A stretch of DNA of 64,000 bases from Bernardetia sp. MNP-M8 (GCF_037126285.1 NZ_CP147012.1:992001-1056000); one strand, 5' to 3'. Numbered from the stretch's first letter, positions 9,749 to 18,589 are shown. Notes: generated by a model not told the origin, from the letters alone. Numbers and translations are program-made.

Positions 9749-9781
9749 TTGTTTAAAATCAATCTAAATTGGCTATATTTG
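9749..9781 (+). promoter_or_regulatory. Candidate promoter of sufS
   Basis: TATATTTG at 9774-9781 matches the Bacteroidota -7 element exactly, with a TTG at 9749-9751 22 bases upstream. Transcription from here would start inside the open frame that extends upstream of sufS, which supports the internal ATG at 9869. Confidence 0.4.
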
Positions 9782-9792
9782 TATTACAGTAT

Positions 9793-9846
9793 CACAGACT
9801 TCCTAATCTGTGCAGAAAATGAAACTCAACAGACAAGATGTCTGTT
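9793..9846 (+). promoter_or_regulatory. Two consecutive hairpins in the sufS leader
   Basis: CACAGA/TCTGTG (9793-9812) and AACAGAC/GTCTGTT (9828-9846) form two adjacent stem-loops between the promoter and the start codon. The two stems share the ACAGA/TCTGT core, so they can also pair with each other. Confidence 0.5.
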
Positions 9847-9868
9847 TTACATAGAAAACCAGACTATT

Positions 9869-11101
9869 ATGCTTACTGCAACAAAATTCGACATAAATAA
9901 AATTAGAGAAGAATTCCCAATTCTCAATCAAGATATACAAGGCAAAGCATTAATTTATTTTGACAATGCAGCCACAACACAAAAGCCAAAGTCAGTGATT
10001 GATGCACTTTCAAATTATTATTTAAAGATAAATTCGAATGTTCATAGAGGAGCGCACACACTCGCAGAACGTGCCACAGAAGCCTTTGAGCAAACAAGGA
10101 AATCAGCACAACAATTCGTAAATGCTCCTTCTGAAGAGCAGGTCATTTTTACTCGTGGAACAACTGAAAGTATCAATTTGGTTGCTCAATCGTATGGCAG
10201 AACATTTTTGAAAGAAGGTGATGAAATTATTATTTCTAGCTTAGAACATCATTCTAATATTGTTCCTTGGCAAATTGTAGCTTCTCAAACAGGCGCAAAA
10301 ATAAAAGTGATTCCTGTTTTTGATAATGGAGAATTGGATATGGAAGCCTATCAAAACTTACTTTCTGAAAAGACTAAAATTGTTGCAGTTGTTCACGTTT
10401 CGAATGCACTTGGAACAATCAATCCAGTAAAAGAAATTATCCAAAAGGCGCATGAAGTAGGTGCAAAAGTAGTCATTGACGGCGCACAGGCAAGTCCACA
10501 TTTAGAAATTGATGTACAAGATTTGGATGTAGATTTTTATGCGCTTTCAGGTCATAAAGTCTATGCACCAACAGGAATTGGTCTTTTATATGGAAAAAGA
10601 GAACTTTTAGACGCAATGCCTCCGTATATGGGAGGAGGAGAAATGATAAAAGATGTTTCTTTTGATGTTTCTACATATAACGTACTGCCTTACAAATTTG
10701 AAGCAGGAACGCCAAATATTGCTGATACAGTTGCTTTGCGTTTGGCTTTTGAATTCGTAAATAATCTTACCAAAAGTGATATTATTGCTCACGAACAAAT
10801 GCTTTTGGATTATGGAACAAAACAACTTTCTGCTATAAAAGGTCTAAAAATAATTGGAACAGCTAAAGAAAAAGCGAGTGTAATTTCTTTTGTTGTCGAT
10901 GGTGTTCATCATTACGATATGGGTTTGATGCTTGATGCAAATGGAATTGCAATCCGAACAGGTCATCATTGTACTCAACCTCTTATGAAAAGATTGAGTT
11001 TAGAGGGAACAGCTCGTGCTTCTTTTGCACTCTACAATACTAAAGAAGAAATTGATATCTTTGCAGAAACACTTGAAATGGTTATTGAAAGACTTCGTTA
11101 A
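9869..11101 (+). CDS. sufS: Cysteine desulfurase SufS
   Basis: From the ATG at 9869 this is a 410-residue group II cysteine desulfurase, the usual length. It takes sulfur from cysteine for Fe-S cluster assembly using PLP. The PLP lysine is Lys230 in SGHKVYAP, and the persulfide cysteine is Cys368 in IRTGHHCTQPLM, the short RxGHHC loop of SufS rather than the longer loop of IscS. Other family motifs are YFDNAATTQKP, HRGAHTLAERAT and SLEHHSNIVPW. An open frame runs 40 codons further upstream but covers a promoter and leader hairpins and has no homology-like content. The sufBCD genes and sufE/sufU are not in the window, so sufS stands alone here. Confidence 0.93.
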   Translation: MLTATKFDINKIREEFPILNQDIQGKALIYFDNAATTQKPKSVIDALSNYYLKINSNVHRGAHTLAERATEAFEQTRKSAQQFVNAPSEEQVIFTRGTTESINLVAQSYGRTFLKEGDEIIISSLEHHSNIVPWQIVASQTGAKIKVIPVFDNGELDMEAYQNLLSEKTKIVAVVHVSNALGTINPVKEIIQKAHEVGAKVVIDGAQASPHLEIDVQDLDVDFYALSGHKVYAPTGIGLLYGKRELLDAMPPYMGGGEMIKDVSFDVSTYNVLPYKFEAGTPNIADTVALRLAFEFVNNLTKSDIIAHEQMLLDYGTKQLSAIKGLKIIGTAKEKASVISFVVDGVHHYDMGLMLDANGIAIRTGHHCTQPLMKRLSLEGTARASFALYNTKEEIDIFAETLEMVIERLR

Positions 11102-11102
11102 A

Positions 11103-11117
11103 AGTAGTAATCAGTTA
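11103..11117. repeat. 15-bp dispersed repeat (second copy at 15771)
   Basis: AGTAGTAATCAGTTA just after sufS is identical to 15771-15785. It appears to be part of an intergenic repeat family built from CAGTTA/ACCAGT blocks. Confidence 0.5.
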
Positions 11118-11127
11118 AAGATGAATT

Positions 11128-11166
11128 AAAGAGAATAATTTTTTCAAGCGATTATTCTCTTTTTTA
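11128..11166 (+). terminator. Terminator after sufS
   Basis: A perfect 10-bp stem AGAGAATAAT/ATTATTCTCT (11130-11139 with 11151-11160) is followed by a T run, 29 bases past the sufS stop codon. Confidence 0.8.
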
Positions 11167-11187
11167 TATTCGAAATAAAAAACACAA

Positions 11188-12039
11188 ATGGTCATTACAA
11201 AATCATTCAACTATGAGGAAGTTTTAGGAATTAAATTTGGCTATCAAATTCTTGGGCTGCCTACTTTATTTACACATATTTATTTTGTAGATGGATTATT
11301 GATAGATACAGGACAAAGCAATGCAAAAGAAAAAATACTAGCAGAAACTAAAAAGCTAGACATAAAGCAAATATTTATTACGCATCATCATGAAGACCAT
11401 ACTGGAAATATTACAGGGCTGCAAAAACAGCATAATTGTAAAGTATTTGCTTCAAATTTATGTTGTCAGATGATGAAAAACCCTCCTAAAATTAGCCTTG
11501 CGCAAAAAATAACATGGGGAAATCGTCCTTCTCAAAATCACTTGAGTCCAATAGCTGAAAGTATAGAAACTGATAATTTGTCGTTCCAACTAATTCCTAT
11601 AGCTGGACATGCTTCTGATATGGTTGCTTTGTATGAGCCTTCGAAAAAATGGTTATTTTCAGCAGATTTATATATTAATTCCTATATTGATTACTTTTTG
11701 GAGAATGAAAGTATTTTAGAGCAAATAAATTCTATAAAAAGAATTTTAGAGCTAGATTTTGAAGTAATGTTTTGTGGACATAAACCACAACTAACAAATC
11801 CAAAAGAGAAACTAAACAAAAAACTGAATTTCTTAGAATCATCTTTTAATGATGTTTCTACTCTTTATGAAAAAGGTTATTCAGCTAATCAGATATTTAA
11901 AAAATTAAACTTAAAAGAAAATTGGTTTGTCAGAATACTCTCTAATGGAAATTTATCTAAACTAAATATGATAAAATCAATAGTTAGAGATTTAGAAAAT
12001 CAAAAAGCCAATTCCGATTACTTATATGAACGAAAATAA
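11188..12039 (+). CDS. Metallo-beta-lactamase-fold hydrolase
   Basis: This 283-residue cytoplasmic protein has the complete metal site of the metallo-beta-lactamase fold: THHHEDH with His66, His68, Asp70 and His71, then GHASD (third His), the bridging Asp in LFSADLY and the last His in FCGHKPQL. The C-terminal 60 residues (YEKGYSANQIFKKLNLKE...) form a helical tail like the winged-helix extension of LACTB2/glyoxalase-II-like members. It probably hydrolyses a thioester or phosphoester; the substrate cannot be read from the sequence. Its last 14 bases overlap the start of the comB homologue, so the two are translationally coupled and may act on related compounds. Confidence 0.8.
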   Translation: MVITKSFNYEEVLGIKFGYQILGLPTLFTHIYFVDGLLIDTGQSNAKEKILAETKKLDIKQIFITHHHEDHTGNITGLQKQHNCKVFASNLCCQMMKNPPKISLAQKITWGNRPSQNHLSPIAESIETDNLSFQLIPIAGHASDMVALYEPSKKWLFSADLYINSYIDYFLENESILEQINSIKRILELDFEVMFCGHKPQLTNPKEKLNKKLNFLESSFNDVSTLYEKGYSANQIFKKLNLKENWFVRILSNGNLSKLNMIKSIVRDLENQKANSDYLYERK

Positions 12040-12748
12040 AAAACCAACTTTAGAAATCTGTCTTACTCCTGATGCAGTTTCTTTTATAGATTTGACAGGA
12101 AAAATTGCTGTTATAGTAGATATTTTTAGAGCAACTTCATGTATGGTGGCAGGTTTGGCAAGTGGTGTAACTCATGTTGTTCCTGTAGCAAGTGTTGAGG
12201 ATGCGCTAAGTTATAAATCAGAGGGGTACGTAACAGCAGGAGAAAGAAATGGAGAAAAAGTAGAAGGTTTTGATATTGGAAATTCTCCTTTCGAACACAT
12301 GGAACAAGAATTTAAAAAAATCGTCATGACAACCACAAACGGAACACAAGCCATTGAAGCCGTAAAAAATACAGCCGAGCAGGTGGTCATTGCAGCTTTT
12401 TTGAATTTGAAAGCTATTACTTCTTATCTTAAATCTCAAAATAAAGATGTCGTAATTGTGTGTGCAGGTTGGAAAGGTCGTTTCAATGCCGAAGATTCTC
12501 TTTTTGCAGGTGCATTGGCTCTAAAACTGAAAGGTAATTTTTGGTGGGAAGGTGATGAAATTCTTTTTTCTACTCATTCTTATAGTTCTGTCAAAAATAA
12601 TTTATCCAAAATACTGAAACACTCTTCTCATTATAAGCGACTTAAAGAACATGGAGTAGAAAATGACATGGATTTTTGTTTAGAAATTGATAAATTTAAA
12701 AATGTTCCTATCTTAAAAGGAAATATTTTAGAGAATTTAGCAAAATAA
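12026..12748 (+). CDS. comB: 2-phosphosulfolactate phosphatase family protein (ComB)
   Basis: The 240-residue protein fits ComB over its whole length: VDIFRATSCMVAGLASG near 32, AGERNGEKVEGFDIGNSP near 71, MTTTNGTQAI near 97 and VCAGWKGRFNAEDSLFAG near 140. ComB is a Mg2+-dependent acid phosphatase that makes sulfolactate from 2-phosphosulfolactate, the second step of coenzyme M synthesis in methanogens. Many bacteria that do not make coenzyme M keep it, probably to make sulfolactate or to act on another phosphoester. ComA and ComC are not nearby. The ATG lies inside the end of the metallo-beta-lactamase gene, with a 14-base overlap. Confidence 0.85.
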   Translation: MNENKKPTLEICLTPDAVSFIDLTGKIAVIVDIFRATSCMVAGLASGVTHVVPVASVEDALSYKSEGYVTAGERNGEKVEGFDIGNSPFEHMEQEFKKIVMTTTNGTQAIEAVKNTAEQVVIAAFLNLKAITSYLKSQNKDVVIVCAGWKGRFNAEDSLFAGALALKLKGNFWWEGDEILFSTHSYSSVKNNLSKILKHSSHYKRLKEHGVENDMDFCLEIDKFKNVPILKGNILENLAK

Positions 12749-12826
12749 ATGTAAAATATATTTCAGTATATTTCAAATCCTAATTATCACTTGAACAGGG
12801 TTTTAACTCTGTTTTTGCTTATTATT

Positions 12827-13603
12827 ATGCGTTATTTTTTAGAAGTGGCTTACGAAGGCACGAATTATCATGGTTGGCAATCACAAAACAACACGCCAAA
12901 AACCATTCAGGCTATTGTTGAAGACGGTCTATCAAAAATTTTGAGAACACCAACTCCTATTGTCGGAAGTGGCAGAACAGATACAGGTGTTCATTGCAAA
13001 AAACAATTTGCTCATTTTGATACAGAGAATGAAATTAATGTAGTTGATTTGAAGTATAGAATGAATAGTTTTTTACCTCCTCAAATCGCTATTTTGAAAG
13101 TTCTTCCAGTTACTCAAACGGCACACGCTCGTTTTGATGCTTTTTTGAGAACTTATCATTATCATGTAATTCTTGAAAAAAGTCCGTTTTTGATAAATCA
13201 TGCTCATTTTCACAGAAAAGGACTAAATGATACCAGTTTTGAGAAAATGAATCAAGCAGCCGAATATTTATTAAAACACACTAATTTTGAATCATTCAGT
13301 AAAGTAAAGACACAAGTAAATAACTTTGAGTGCGATATTAGTAAAGCTATTTGGACAAAAGAAGGCGAAAATAATAATGGGCAATCAGATTATTGGCGTT
13401 TTACCATTTCAGCAAATCGTTTTTTGAGAGGAATGGTTCGTGCTGTTGTGGGTTCGCTTTTTTTGGTGGGAGAAGGAAAAATAGAAATTAATGATTTTGA
13501 AAAAATTATTTTAGATAAAAATAGAAAGTCAGCAGGTGTTTCTGTTCCTTCGCAAGGACTTTTTTTGGTAGATGTAAAATATCCTAGAGAGATTTTTTTA
13601 TAA
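12827..13603 (+). CDS. truA: tRNA pseudouridine synthase A (TruA)
   Basis: Starting at the ATG at 12827, which gives the standard N-terminus MRYFLEVAYEGTNYHGWQ, this is a 258-residue TruA. It makes pseudouridine at positions 38-40 of the tRNA anticodon arm. The catalytic Asp52 lies in GSGRTDTGVH, and the family motifs RTYHYHV, FSKVKTQVNNFEC and NRFLRGMVRAVVG follow in order. A TTG 12 codons upstream is in frame but gives a hydrophobic leader foreign to the family. It ends two bases before a convergent minus-strand gene, with no terminator visible between them. Confidence 0.94.
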   Translation: MRYFLEVAYEGTNYHGWQSQNNTPKTIQAIVEDGLSKILRTPTPIVGSGRTDTGVHCKKQFAHFDTENEINVVDLKYRMNSFLPPQIAILKVLPVTQTAHARFDAFLRTYHYHVILEKSPFLINHAHFHRKGLNDTSFEKMNQAAEYLLKHTNFESFSKVKTQVNNFECDISKAIWTKEGENNNGQSDYWRFTISANRFLRGMVRAVVGSLFLVGEGKIEINDFEKIILDKNRKSAGVSVPSQGLFLVDVKYPREIFL

Positions 13604-13605
13604 AA

Positions 13606-14052
13606 CTACTCTATTCTTGTCCATCTAGCTGTATGGTCGTATTTGCTTTCTACCATTTCTTCTATTCTAATAGAGTTAGAGTCTATGGCGTGTATTTTAA
13701 AGTTTCTATCTTTCAGCTTTTTACTATCATACTTTATTGTCAGAGTAGAATCTTCTGAATTTATTTGCCAAAAGCCATATTTTCCAGCATACATTTTTTT
13801 AAGTTCGCTTTTTCTTCTCCAATATGTTTTGTCTGCCGAGAAGAGCATGTAGTTTCTATATATTCGGTTGCTCCCAAAACCAGAAATAGAAGACCACCAT
13901 CTTCCAACAATTTGTTGCTCTAATGGATTAAGGTTTTCTATTCCAACTCTATGTTCAGCAAGACGCTTTTCTTCAGTTATTTCGAAGTGAGACGCAATAA
14001 AATATACACTCACAAAAAGAACCACGACAATCAAATAATAATATTTTCCCAT
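13606..14052 (-). CDS. Membrane-anchored protein of unknown function
   Basis: A 148-residue protein with one N-terminal membrane helix (about 5-23, YYYLIVVVLFVSVYFIAS) and a soluble domain, probably periplasmic. The soluble part (IVGRWWSSISGF..., YNYMLFSADKTYWRRK-like strands, ending DHTARWTRIE) has the look of a small beta-barrel of the lipocalin-like type, where 'G-x-W' opens the first strand. That is a guess from pattern. It starts 28 bases downstream of the ViaA-like gene on the same strand, so the two are probably co-transcribed. Confidence 0.6.
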   Translation of the reverse strand: MGKYYYLIVVVLFVSVYFIASHFEITEEKRLAEHRVGIENLNPLEQQIVGRWWSSISGFGSNRIYRNYMLFSADKTYWRRKSELKKMYAGKYGFWQINSEDSTLTIKYDSKKLKDRNFKIHAIDSNSIRIEEMVESKYDHTARWTRIE

Positions 14053-14080
14053 AAACGAATATAAAAATAAATTAGCATTT

Positions 14081-15736
14081 TTAATCTTCCAACGTTTGTA
14101 AATCTTTCCAAATGCGTTGAATTACATTGTCTTCCTTTGGATTATAGACCCAGTTGTGGTCAAAAACTTCTAAAATTTCAGCATTTGCATTTTGAGCAAT
14201 CGCTAAACTATGAAAACGAGTATCTTTTTGGCGTTCGGTTTCCATTCGCTTTATAAAATCTTCTCTAAGCGAATACATTACAAAATCAGAAACCATCAAA
14301 ACATCAGCATCTTTAAAATCGTTTTCTTTTAAAAGTGTCAAAGTTTCGGAAAGCGCAGGAGTTGCATCTGTTCCACCATCAAAAGACATAGAAAGAAAAT
14401 CTACGATTCTGTCCAACGATTCGGCAATATCATCTAAGCGAATTTTCTTTATTCCTACCGAAAAAGAAATCAAATACGCTTTACGGCTTTCCTTTGCAGC
14501 CATTTTCATAATAGCAAAACAAAGCGTCTTGGCAATCTGTGAAGGCGTTCCTTGCATTGAACCACTTGTGTCAATACAGACGATAAATGCACCTTTTTCT
14601 TTCTTTTTTTGATGTTGGTGCGAAAAAGTTTCTTCTTCCGAATTAAAAATAGTCTTTGTTCCCTCATACTGAAAAGATAATAATTGACTATCGGCATATT
14701 TTTTCAAAAACATCCATTCTGTTTTTGGATTTCCTAATAATGCAATTTCGGAAGGCAAAACGGTATTCAAATCATTGCTCATTCTAGTTCCGTTTATTTC
14801 AGAACGCAAATGTGGGTCTTTTACTTTTGATTGATAAACGACAACTTCTTTGTATTCTTCTTCTTCGGTTTCGATTTGTGCCTCTCGCATTTTTCCTAGT
14901 AAATCTACCAGTTCTTGAATAGCTGTTTCATTTTCTAAAATAGAGGCATACTTTTCTAGTGCTTCAAAACCTGTTTTTTTCCAAAGAGCTTGAGACAAAT
15001 CCCAATAACGCCCTACTTCCATTGCAAAAGGAGAAATTAGTTTACCTAATTTTTCCAAATCATCAGCTTTTTGATAGAGTTTTTGAGAAAAATCTTCACT
15101 TGCTTCTTCCAAATATTGCGCTTGAAATTCTAGCCATTTTGAAGTGAGTAAAGCATCCCATTGAGCCAAAAGGTCAGCAATTAAAATATCTAAAGGAATC
15201 TTTTTCTCTGCTTGTGGGTCATATTCTTTTGATAAAACAAATTCTTTGCTTTGAGGAATAAGGTCTTTAAATTTTTGAGTATAGAAATTTGCATCTAACT
15301 CTTCTCTATCATATCGAATAGAAATATAATTGATAAGATTATCCCAATCGGTCAAATACAAATGTGTAGGTTTGTGCGCCCACGCATTAAATTTGTCTTG
15401 TTCTTCTTGAAATGGATTTTTTGCATTTATTTTTTTATCGGTATCTTTTATCCATTTTATCGTATCATTTATTATTTGACCCGTCAAAGATTCATTTTCT
15501 TTGGCAAGTTTGATGATAGTTTGATTTTCAAAAATACGGTCTAAGGTCTTTCTAAGATAAGAAAAATAGGAGGCTTGAAACTCTTCATTCTCAATTCCTA
15601 AATCATTGTTATTACCGTCTCCCTTCAAAATAGAATAGAGATAAAACACCAAAAACTTGCGTGTAGGCTTATCTAATACTTTTCCAAAATCTATAAAACG
15701 GCTAAAGGTAATTTCTAATTCTTCGAAGGAGTTCAT
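14081..15736 (-). CDS. VWA-domain protein, ViaA-like
   Basis: This 551-residue cytoplasmic protein has a long helical N-terminal part (1-380) and a C-terminal von Willebrand A domain with an intact metal site: DTSGS at 389-393, SFDGGTDATPA near 460 and the later MVSDFVM. The layout matches ViaA, the partner of the MoxR-type AAA+ ATPase RavA; the pair has been linked to respiratory complex insertion and stress in enterobacteria. A ravA gene would be expected just upstream, but the next gene on that side is gldD. So either the ATPase lies elsewhere or the protein works alone. The family assignment is good; the role is inferred. Confidence 0.7.
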   Translation of the reverse strand: MNSFEELEITFSRFIDFGKVLDKPTRKFLVFYLYSILKGDGNNNDLGIENEEFQASYFSYLRKTLDRIFENQTIIKLAKENESLTGQIINDTIKWIKDTDKKINAKNPFQEEQDKFNAWAHKPTHLYLTDWDNLINYISIRYDREELDANFYTQKFKDLIPQSKEFVLSKEYDPQAEKKIPLDILIADLLAQWDALLTSKWLEFQAQYLEEASEDFSQKLYQKADDLEKLGKLISPFAMEVGRYWDLSQALWKKTGFEALEKYASILENETAIQELVDLLGKMREAQIETEEEEYKEVVVYQSKVKDPHLRSEINGTRMSNDLNTVLPSEIALLGNPKTEWMFLKKYADSQLLSFQYEGTKTIFNSEEETFSHQHQKKKEKGAFIVCIDTSGSMQGTPSQIAKTLCFAIMKMAAKESRKAYLISFSVGIKKIRLDDIAESLDRIVDFLSMSFDGGTDATPALSETLTLLKENDFKDADVLMVSDFVMYSLREDFIKRMETERQKDTRFHSLAIAQNANAEILEVFDHNWVYNPKEDNVIQRIWKDLQTLED

Positions 15737-15741
15737 AATTT

Positions 15742-15791
15742 CAGTTATCAGTTTTTTTCAGTTACCAGTAAGTAGTAATCAGTTACCAGTT
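15742..15791. repeat. Cluster of CAGTTA/ACCAGT short repeats
   Basis: Between gldD and the ViaA-like gene the motifs CAGTTATCAGT, CAGTTACCAGT and ATCAGTTACCAGTT follow one another within 50 bases. The stretch 15771-15785 is identical to 11103-11117 after sufS. Confidence 0.55.
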
Positions 15792-15917
15792 AAATACCTT
15801 TTGTGAGTTGGAATTGTTAGAAAATAAAAAATAGGTATTTAGCTTCGCTGACTTTCAGTTGTGATTATCTTCATTAATCATAAAAATCATTTACCAATCC
15901 TATCCTACAGGAAACTT

Positions 15918-16523
15918 TTACTTCTTCCACTCAAAAGTCTCCAACATGTGCATCATATCATCTTTTGTATATTTCAAAATTGGAGCAAGAGAATCATTTT
16001 GGCTAGAAGTCGGAACATACATAGCTGCTCTCAAAAAGTGCGTAGAAGAATCAGAAACCCAATAATTAAAAACTGTTGGAACTTCGCCTTCTGAAATCGT
16101 AAAGACAATTCCGTTGCCATTTTTTGAATCTATAACTTGGTCAATGGCAGACGAACGAGCCGTATTTATTTCATTAAAAGTAATTTTGTGAGCATCATTT
16201 ACATATTCCATAAAAAGTTTAGGCTCGTTTTTGACTTCTTTATAGGTAATATGAATTTCGGCTACACTTATCGGTTCATATTTTAGAGTAATCCAATACT
16301 CTTCAGCGTTTTGGCTTGTGTTTTTTACTACTTTAGCATATTTCGAATGCTCAAAAGAATACGGAAAATCGCCTTCTAGTTTTGTATAACTCTTTTCAGG
16401 AAGCTCAATTCTGAAATAACCAAATGGTTTTGGAATAAAATTATCTTCTTCACTCTGACAAGACGAAAAAAACAAACTTACTGATAAAATAATGACAAAT
16501 AGGAAAGGAATAGTTGATTTCAT
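15918..16523 (-). CDS. gldD: Gliding motility lipoprotein GldD
   Basis: The 201-residue product begins with a lipoprotein signal ending FFSSC (Cys22) and then shows the GldD signature PKPFGYFRIELPEKSY near 31 and a conserved ITYK-x(n)-F-x-Y-x-N-D-A region near 110. GldD is an essential component of Bacteroidota gliding and type IX secretion in Flavobacterium, where loss abolishes movement. Its exact job is not known. It is a single gene here, away from gldE and gldB; gldB lies 20 kb further on. Length and motifs agree with the family. Confidence 0.85.
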   Translation of the reverse strand: MKSTIPFLFVIILSVSLFFSSCQSEEDNFIPKPFGYFRIELPEKSYTKLEGDFPYSFEHSKYAKVVKNTSQNAEEYWITLKYEPISVAEIHITYKEVKNEPKLFMEYVNDAHKITFNEINTARSSAIDQVIDSKNGNGIVFTISEGEVPTVFNYWVSDSSTHFLRAAMYVPTSSQNDSLAPILKYTKDDMMHMLETFEWKK

Positions 16524-16692
16524 TTTGCTATGTTGAGGTTCTCTAAATAATTGCAGGATTGTGTTTGAATCTATATAACTAGAAAAAAATATTTTTGGTA
16601 TAAATTATTTCTCATTCAATTTATAAAAAAATAAACAATTACGACCTGCCAAAGCAGCGAAGCTAATTACAAATTAAAAAATACGATTTTAA

Positions 16693-16764
16693 TTAATTGA
16701 TAATCAATTAATAAGTCAAAAGTAAGCATTTATTTAATTCTCATTCTTAAGCTAAGAATTAAAT
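16693..16764. terminator. AT-rich palindrome and terminator-like hairpin between gldD and the NRDE gene
   Basis: TTAATTGAT-A-ATCAATTAA (16693-16711) is a perfect 19-bp odd palindrome. A second perfect 10-bp stem ATTTAATTCT/AGAATTAAAT sits at 16732-16764, 41 bases past the stop of the NRDE gene, and could end its minus-strand transcript. The first palindrome lies 170 bases upstream of gldD and could be an operator or just AT-rich chance. Confidence 0.4.
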
Positions 16765-16804
16765 AATTCTTTTATTTAAAATTAATTTTTATAAACTGTA
16801 TATT

Positions 16805-17575
16805 CTATTTTACTAACATTTCATCAAAACTACTTTTTAGTGTATTTAGATTGTAATGCTTCATTGTGAGCTTATCTTTTGTAGATTTTGAGTTAAAGTA
16901 AGAAATAATTTGTGTCAAACTGACTGTTCCTCCATGTGGGTCTTGCATCAAAATTTGTTCTCTAGGAGTTGCATTTTGTTTTTCGCCCCCTTTTACATGA
17001 AAATGCCATAGAATTTGAGAAATCGTATCTATTTTTTGTCCTTTTTTTAGATAAAACTCTGTCCACTCTTCAAACCATTCTTCTCGTTTTTCTGCTATTT
17101 CAGAAGTATAAAGCGTTGCTGAAGACCAAATATAAGCATATTTTGTATCTACATTCTTTTTGTATAGTTTATTTTCTTCTTCTACCCAGCGATATTCTGT
17201 GAGCGAAACAGCATTACTTTTTTTATCTATCCAAATCAATGTAAAGGATTCTATTTTATCAAAATTATAATTTTCAATCTCATTTTCAGAATCCATAGCC
17301 AAAAGTTCCATCAAAATAATTCCTCTACTTTTTCTGTAAGGCGTATTTCTGTTATGTTTCTGAAAAGCACCATTCAAAAGACAAAGTGTACGACCTGTTT
17401 GAGTTATTCCAATCCAAGAGCCTCCTGCATCGCCATCAACAGGACGAAGAATTTGTTTATTATTTAACTTTGTAAAAGAAGGTAATTCTGAATTTTTGCG
17501 AGTTTTTTGCTCGTCTCGGCTAGAAGTGAGAAGGAAATTATTGTTTTCTAAAGGAACAAAAGTAAGCGTACACAT
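16805..17575 (-). CDS. NRDE/TANGO2-family protein
   Basis: With the ATG at 17575 the protein is 256 residues and begins MCTLTF, which places Cys at position 2 as in the NRDE (TANGO2) family, a relative of Ntn hydrolases where Cys2 becomes the N-terminal nucleophile. The family motif appears as SSRDEQ near 19, followed by GDAGGSWIGITQTGRTLCLLNG. The 12 codons before this ATG would bury the cysteine and are rejected. No signal peptide is present. Its substrate is unknown; in eukaryotes the homologue is tied to lipid or haem handling. It is transcribed alone. Confidence 0.8.
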   Translation of the reverse strand: MCTLTFVPLENNNFLLTSSRDEQKTRKNSELPSFTKLNNKQILRPVDGDAGGSWIGITQTGRTLCLLNGAFQKHNRNTPYRKSRGIILMELLAMDSENEIENYNFDKIESFTLIWIDKKSNAVSLTEYRWVEEENKLYKKNVDTKYAYIWSSATLYTSEIAEKREEWFEEWTEFYLKKGQKIDTISQILWHFHVKGGEKQNATPREQILMQDPHGGTVSLTQIISYFNSKSTKDKLTMKHYNLNTLKSSFDEMLVK

Positions 17576-17640
17576 ATAAGAATATTTTTTGATAAAATCT
17601 ATAAAATGCAAAATTACATCAAAATTGCGTATAAAATAAA

Positions 17641-17680
17641 AAAAATGGATTCAAGCATTAAAGTTTGAATCCATTTTTTT
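17641..17680 (-). terminator. Terminator after sucD
   Basis: A perfect 14-bp stem (17641-17654 with 17665-17678) lies 24 bases past the sucD stop, followed on the minus strand by a seven-T run. Confidence 0.85.
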
Positions 17681-17701
17681 AATAAAATAAATTTTTAAAA
17701 A

Positions 17702-18589
17702 CTAAGCATTCGCTGTTTCCAAAACTTGTTTCATTGTAAGTCCAATATTCGCAGGAGAATCTACTACATGGATTCCACATTCACGCATAATACGCATTTT
17801 TGCTTCGGCTGTATCATCTGCACCTCCGATAATTGCACCTGCGTGTCCCATACGTTTTCCTTTTGGAGCTGTTTGTCCAGCGATAAAACCAACAACTGGT
17901 TTTTTGTTTCCTGTTTCTTTAATCCAACGAGCAGCATTTGCTTCTAAGTTTCCTCCAATTTCACCAATCATGATAATTGCTTCTGTCTCATCATCATTCA
18001 TTAAAAGTTCTACAGCTTCTTTTGTAGTTGTTCCGATGATTGGGTCTCCACCGATTCCGATTGCAGTAGAAATACCTAAACCTGCTTTTACTACTTGGTC
18101 AGCAGCTTCGTAAGTCAATGTTCCAGACTTAGAAACGATTCCAATTTTACCTTTTTTGAATACAAAACCAGGCATAATACCTACTTTTGCTTCTTCTGGT
18201 GTAATTACTCCTGGGCAGTTAGGACCTACCAAACGACAATCTTGTTTGTCCATTACATACGCCTTTGCTTTTACCATATCCTGAACAGGAATTCCTTCTG
18301 TAATAGCAATAATTACTTTAATTCCAGCATCAGCAGCTTCCATGATAGCATCGGCAGCAAATGCAGGTGGAACAAAAATAATTGAAGTATCAGCTTTTGC
18401 ACCTTCTACTGCATCAAGAACTGTATTGAAAACAGGCAAACCTAAGTGAGTAGTTCCACCTTTTCCAGGTGTAACTCCACCTACTACATTTGTTCCGTAT
18501 TCGATCATTTGTTCAGCATGAAAAGAACCTTCTTTTCCAGTAAAACCTTGAACAATAATTCTAGAATCTTTATTTACAAGTACGCTCAT
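17702..18589 (-). CDS. sucD: Succinate-CoA ligase alpha subunit (SucD)
   Basis: The start at 18589 gives the standard N-terminus [18 protein letters not shown] and 295 residues, normal for SucD; the 42 codons of open frame before it are hydrophobic leader sequence containing a promoter-like element. The protein binds CoA ([23 protein letters not shown]) and carries the phosphohistidine in [13 protein letters not shown], with NCPGVI and [10 protein letters not shown] also present. With SucC it interconverts succinyl-CoA and succinate in the TCA cycle, making ATP or GTP. sucC is not adjacent, as is common in Bacteroidota. It may also connect with the icmF gene at the end of the window, whose pathway can lead to succinyl-CoA-type intermediates. 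Confidence 0.95.
   Translation of the reverse strand: MSVLVNKDSRIIVQGFTGKEGSFHAEQMIEYGTNVVGGVTPGKGGTTHLGLPVFNTVLDAVEGAKADTSIIFVPPAFAADAIMEAADAGIKVIIAITEGIPVQDMVKAKAYVMDKQDCRLVGPNCPGVITPEEAKVGIMPGFVFKKGKIGIVSKSGTLTYEAADQVVKAGLGISTAIGIGGDPIIGTTTKEAVELLMNDDETEAIIMIGEIGGNLEANAARWIKETGNKKPVVGFIAGQTAPKGKRMGHAGAIIGGADDTAEAKMRIMRECGIHVVDSPANIGLTMKQVLETANA

Noticed and set aside
9749-9868. N-terminal extension of sufS
   Set aside because: It covers a promoter-like sequence and two hairpins, and SufS proteins start near MLTATKFDINKI.
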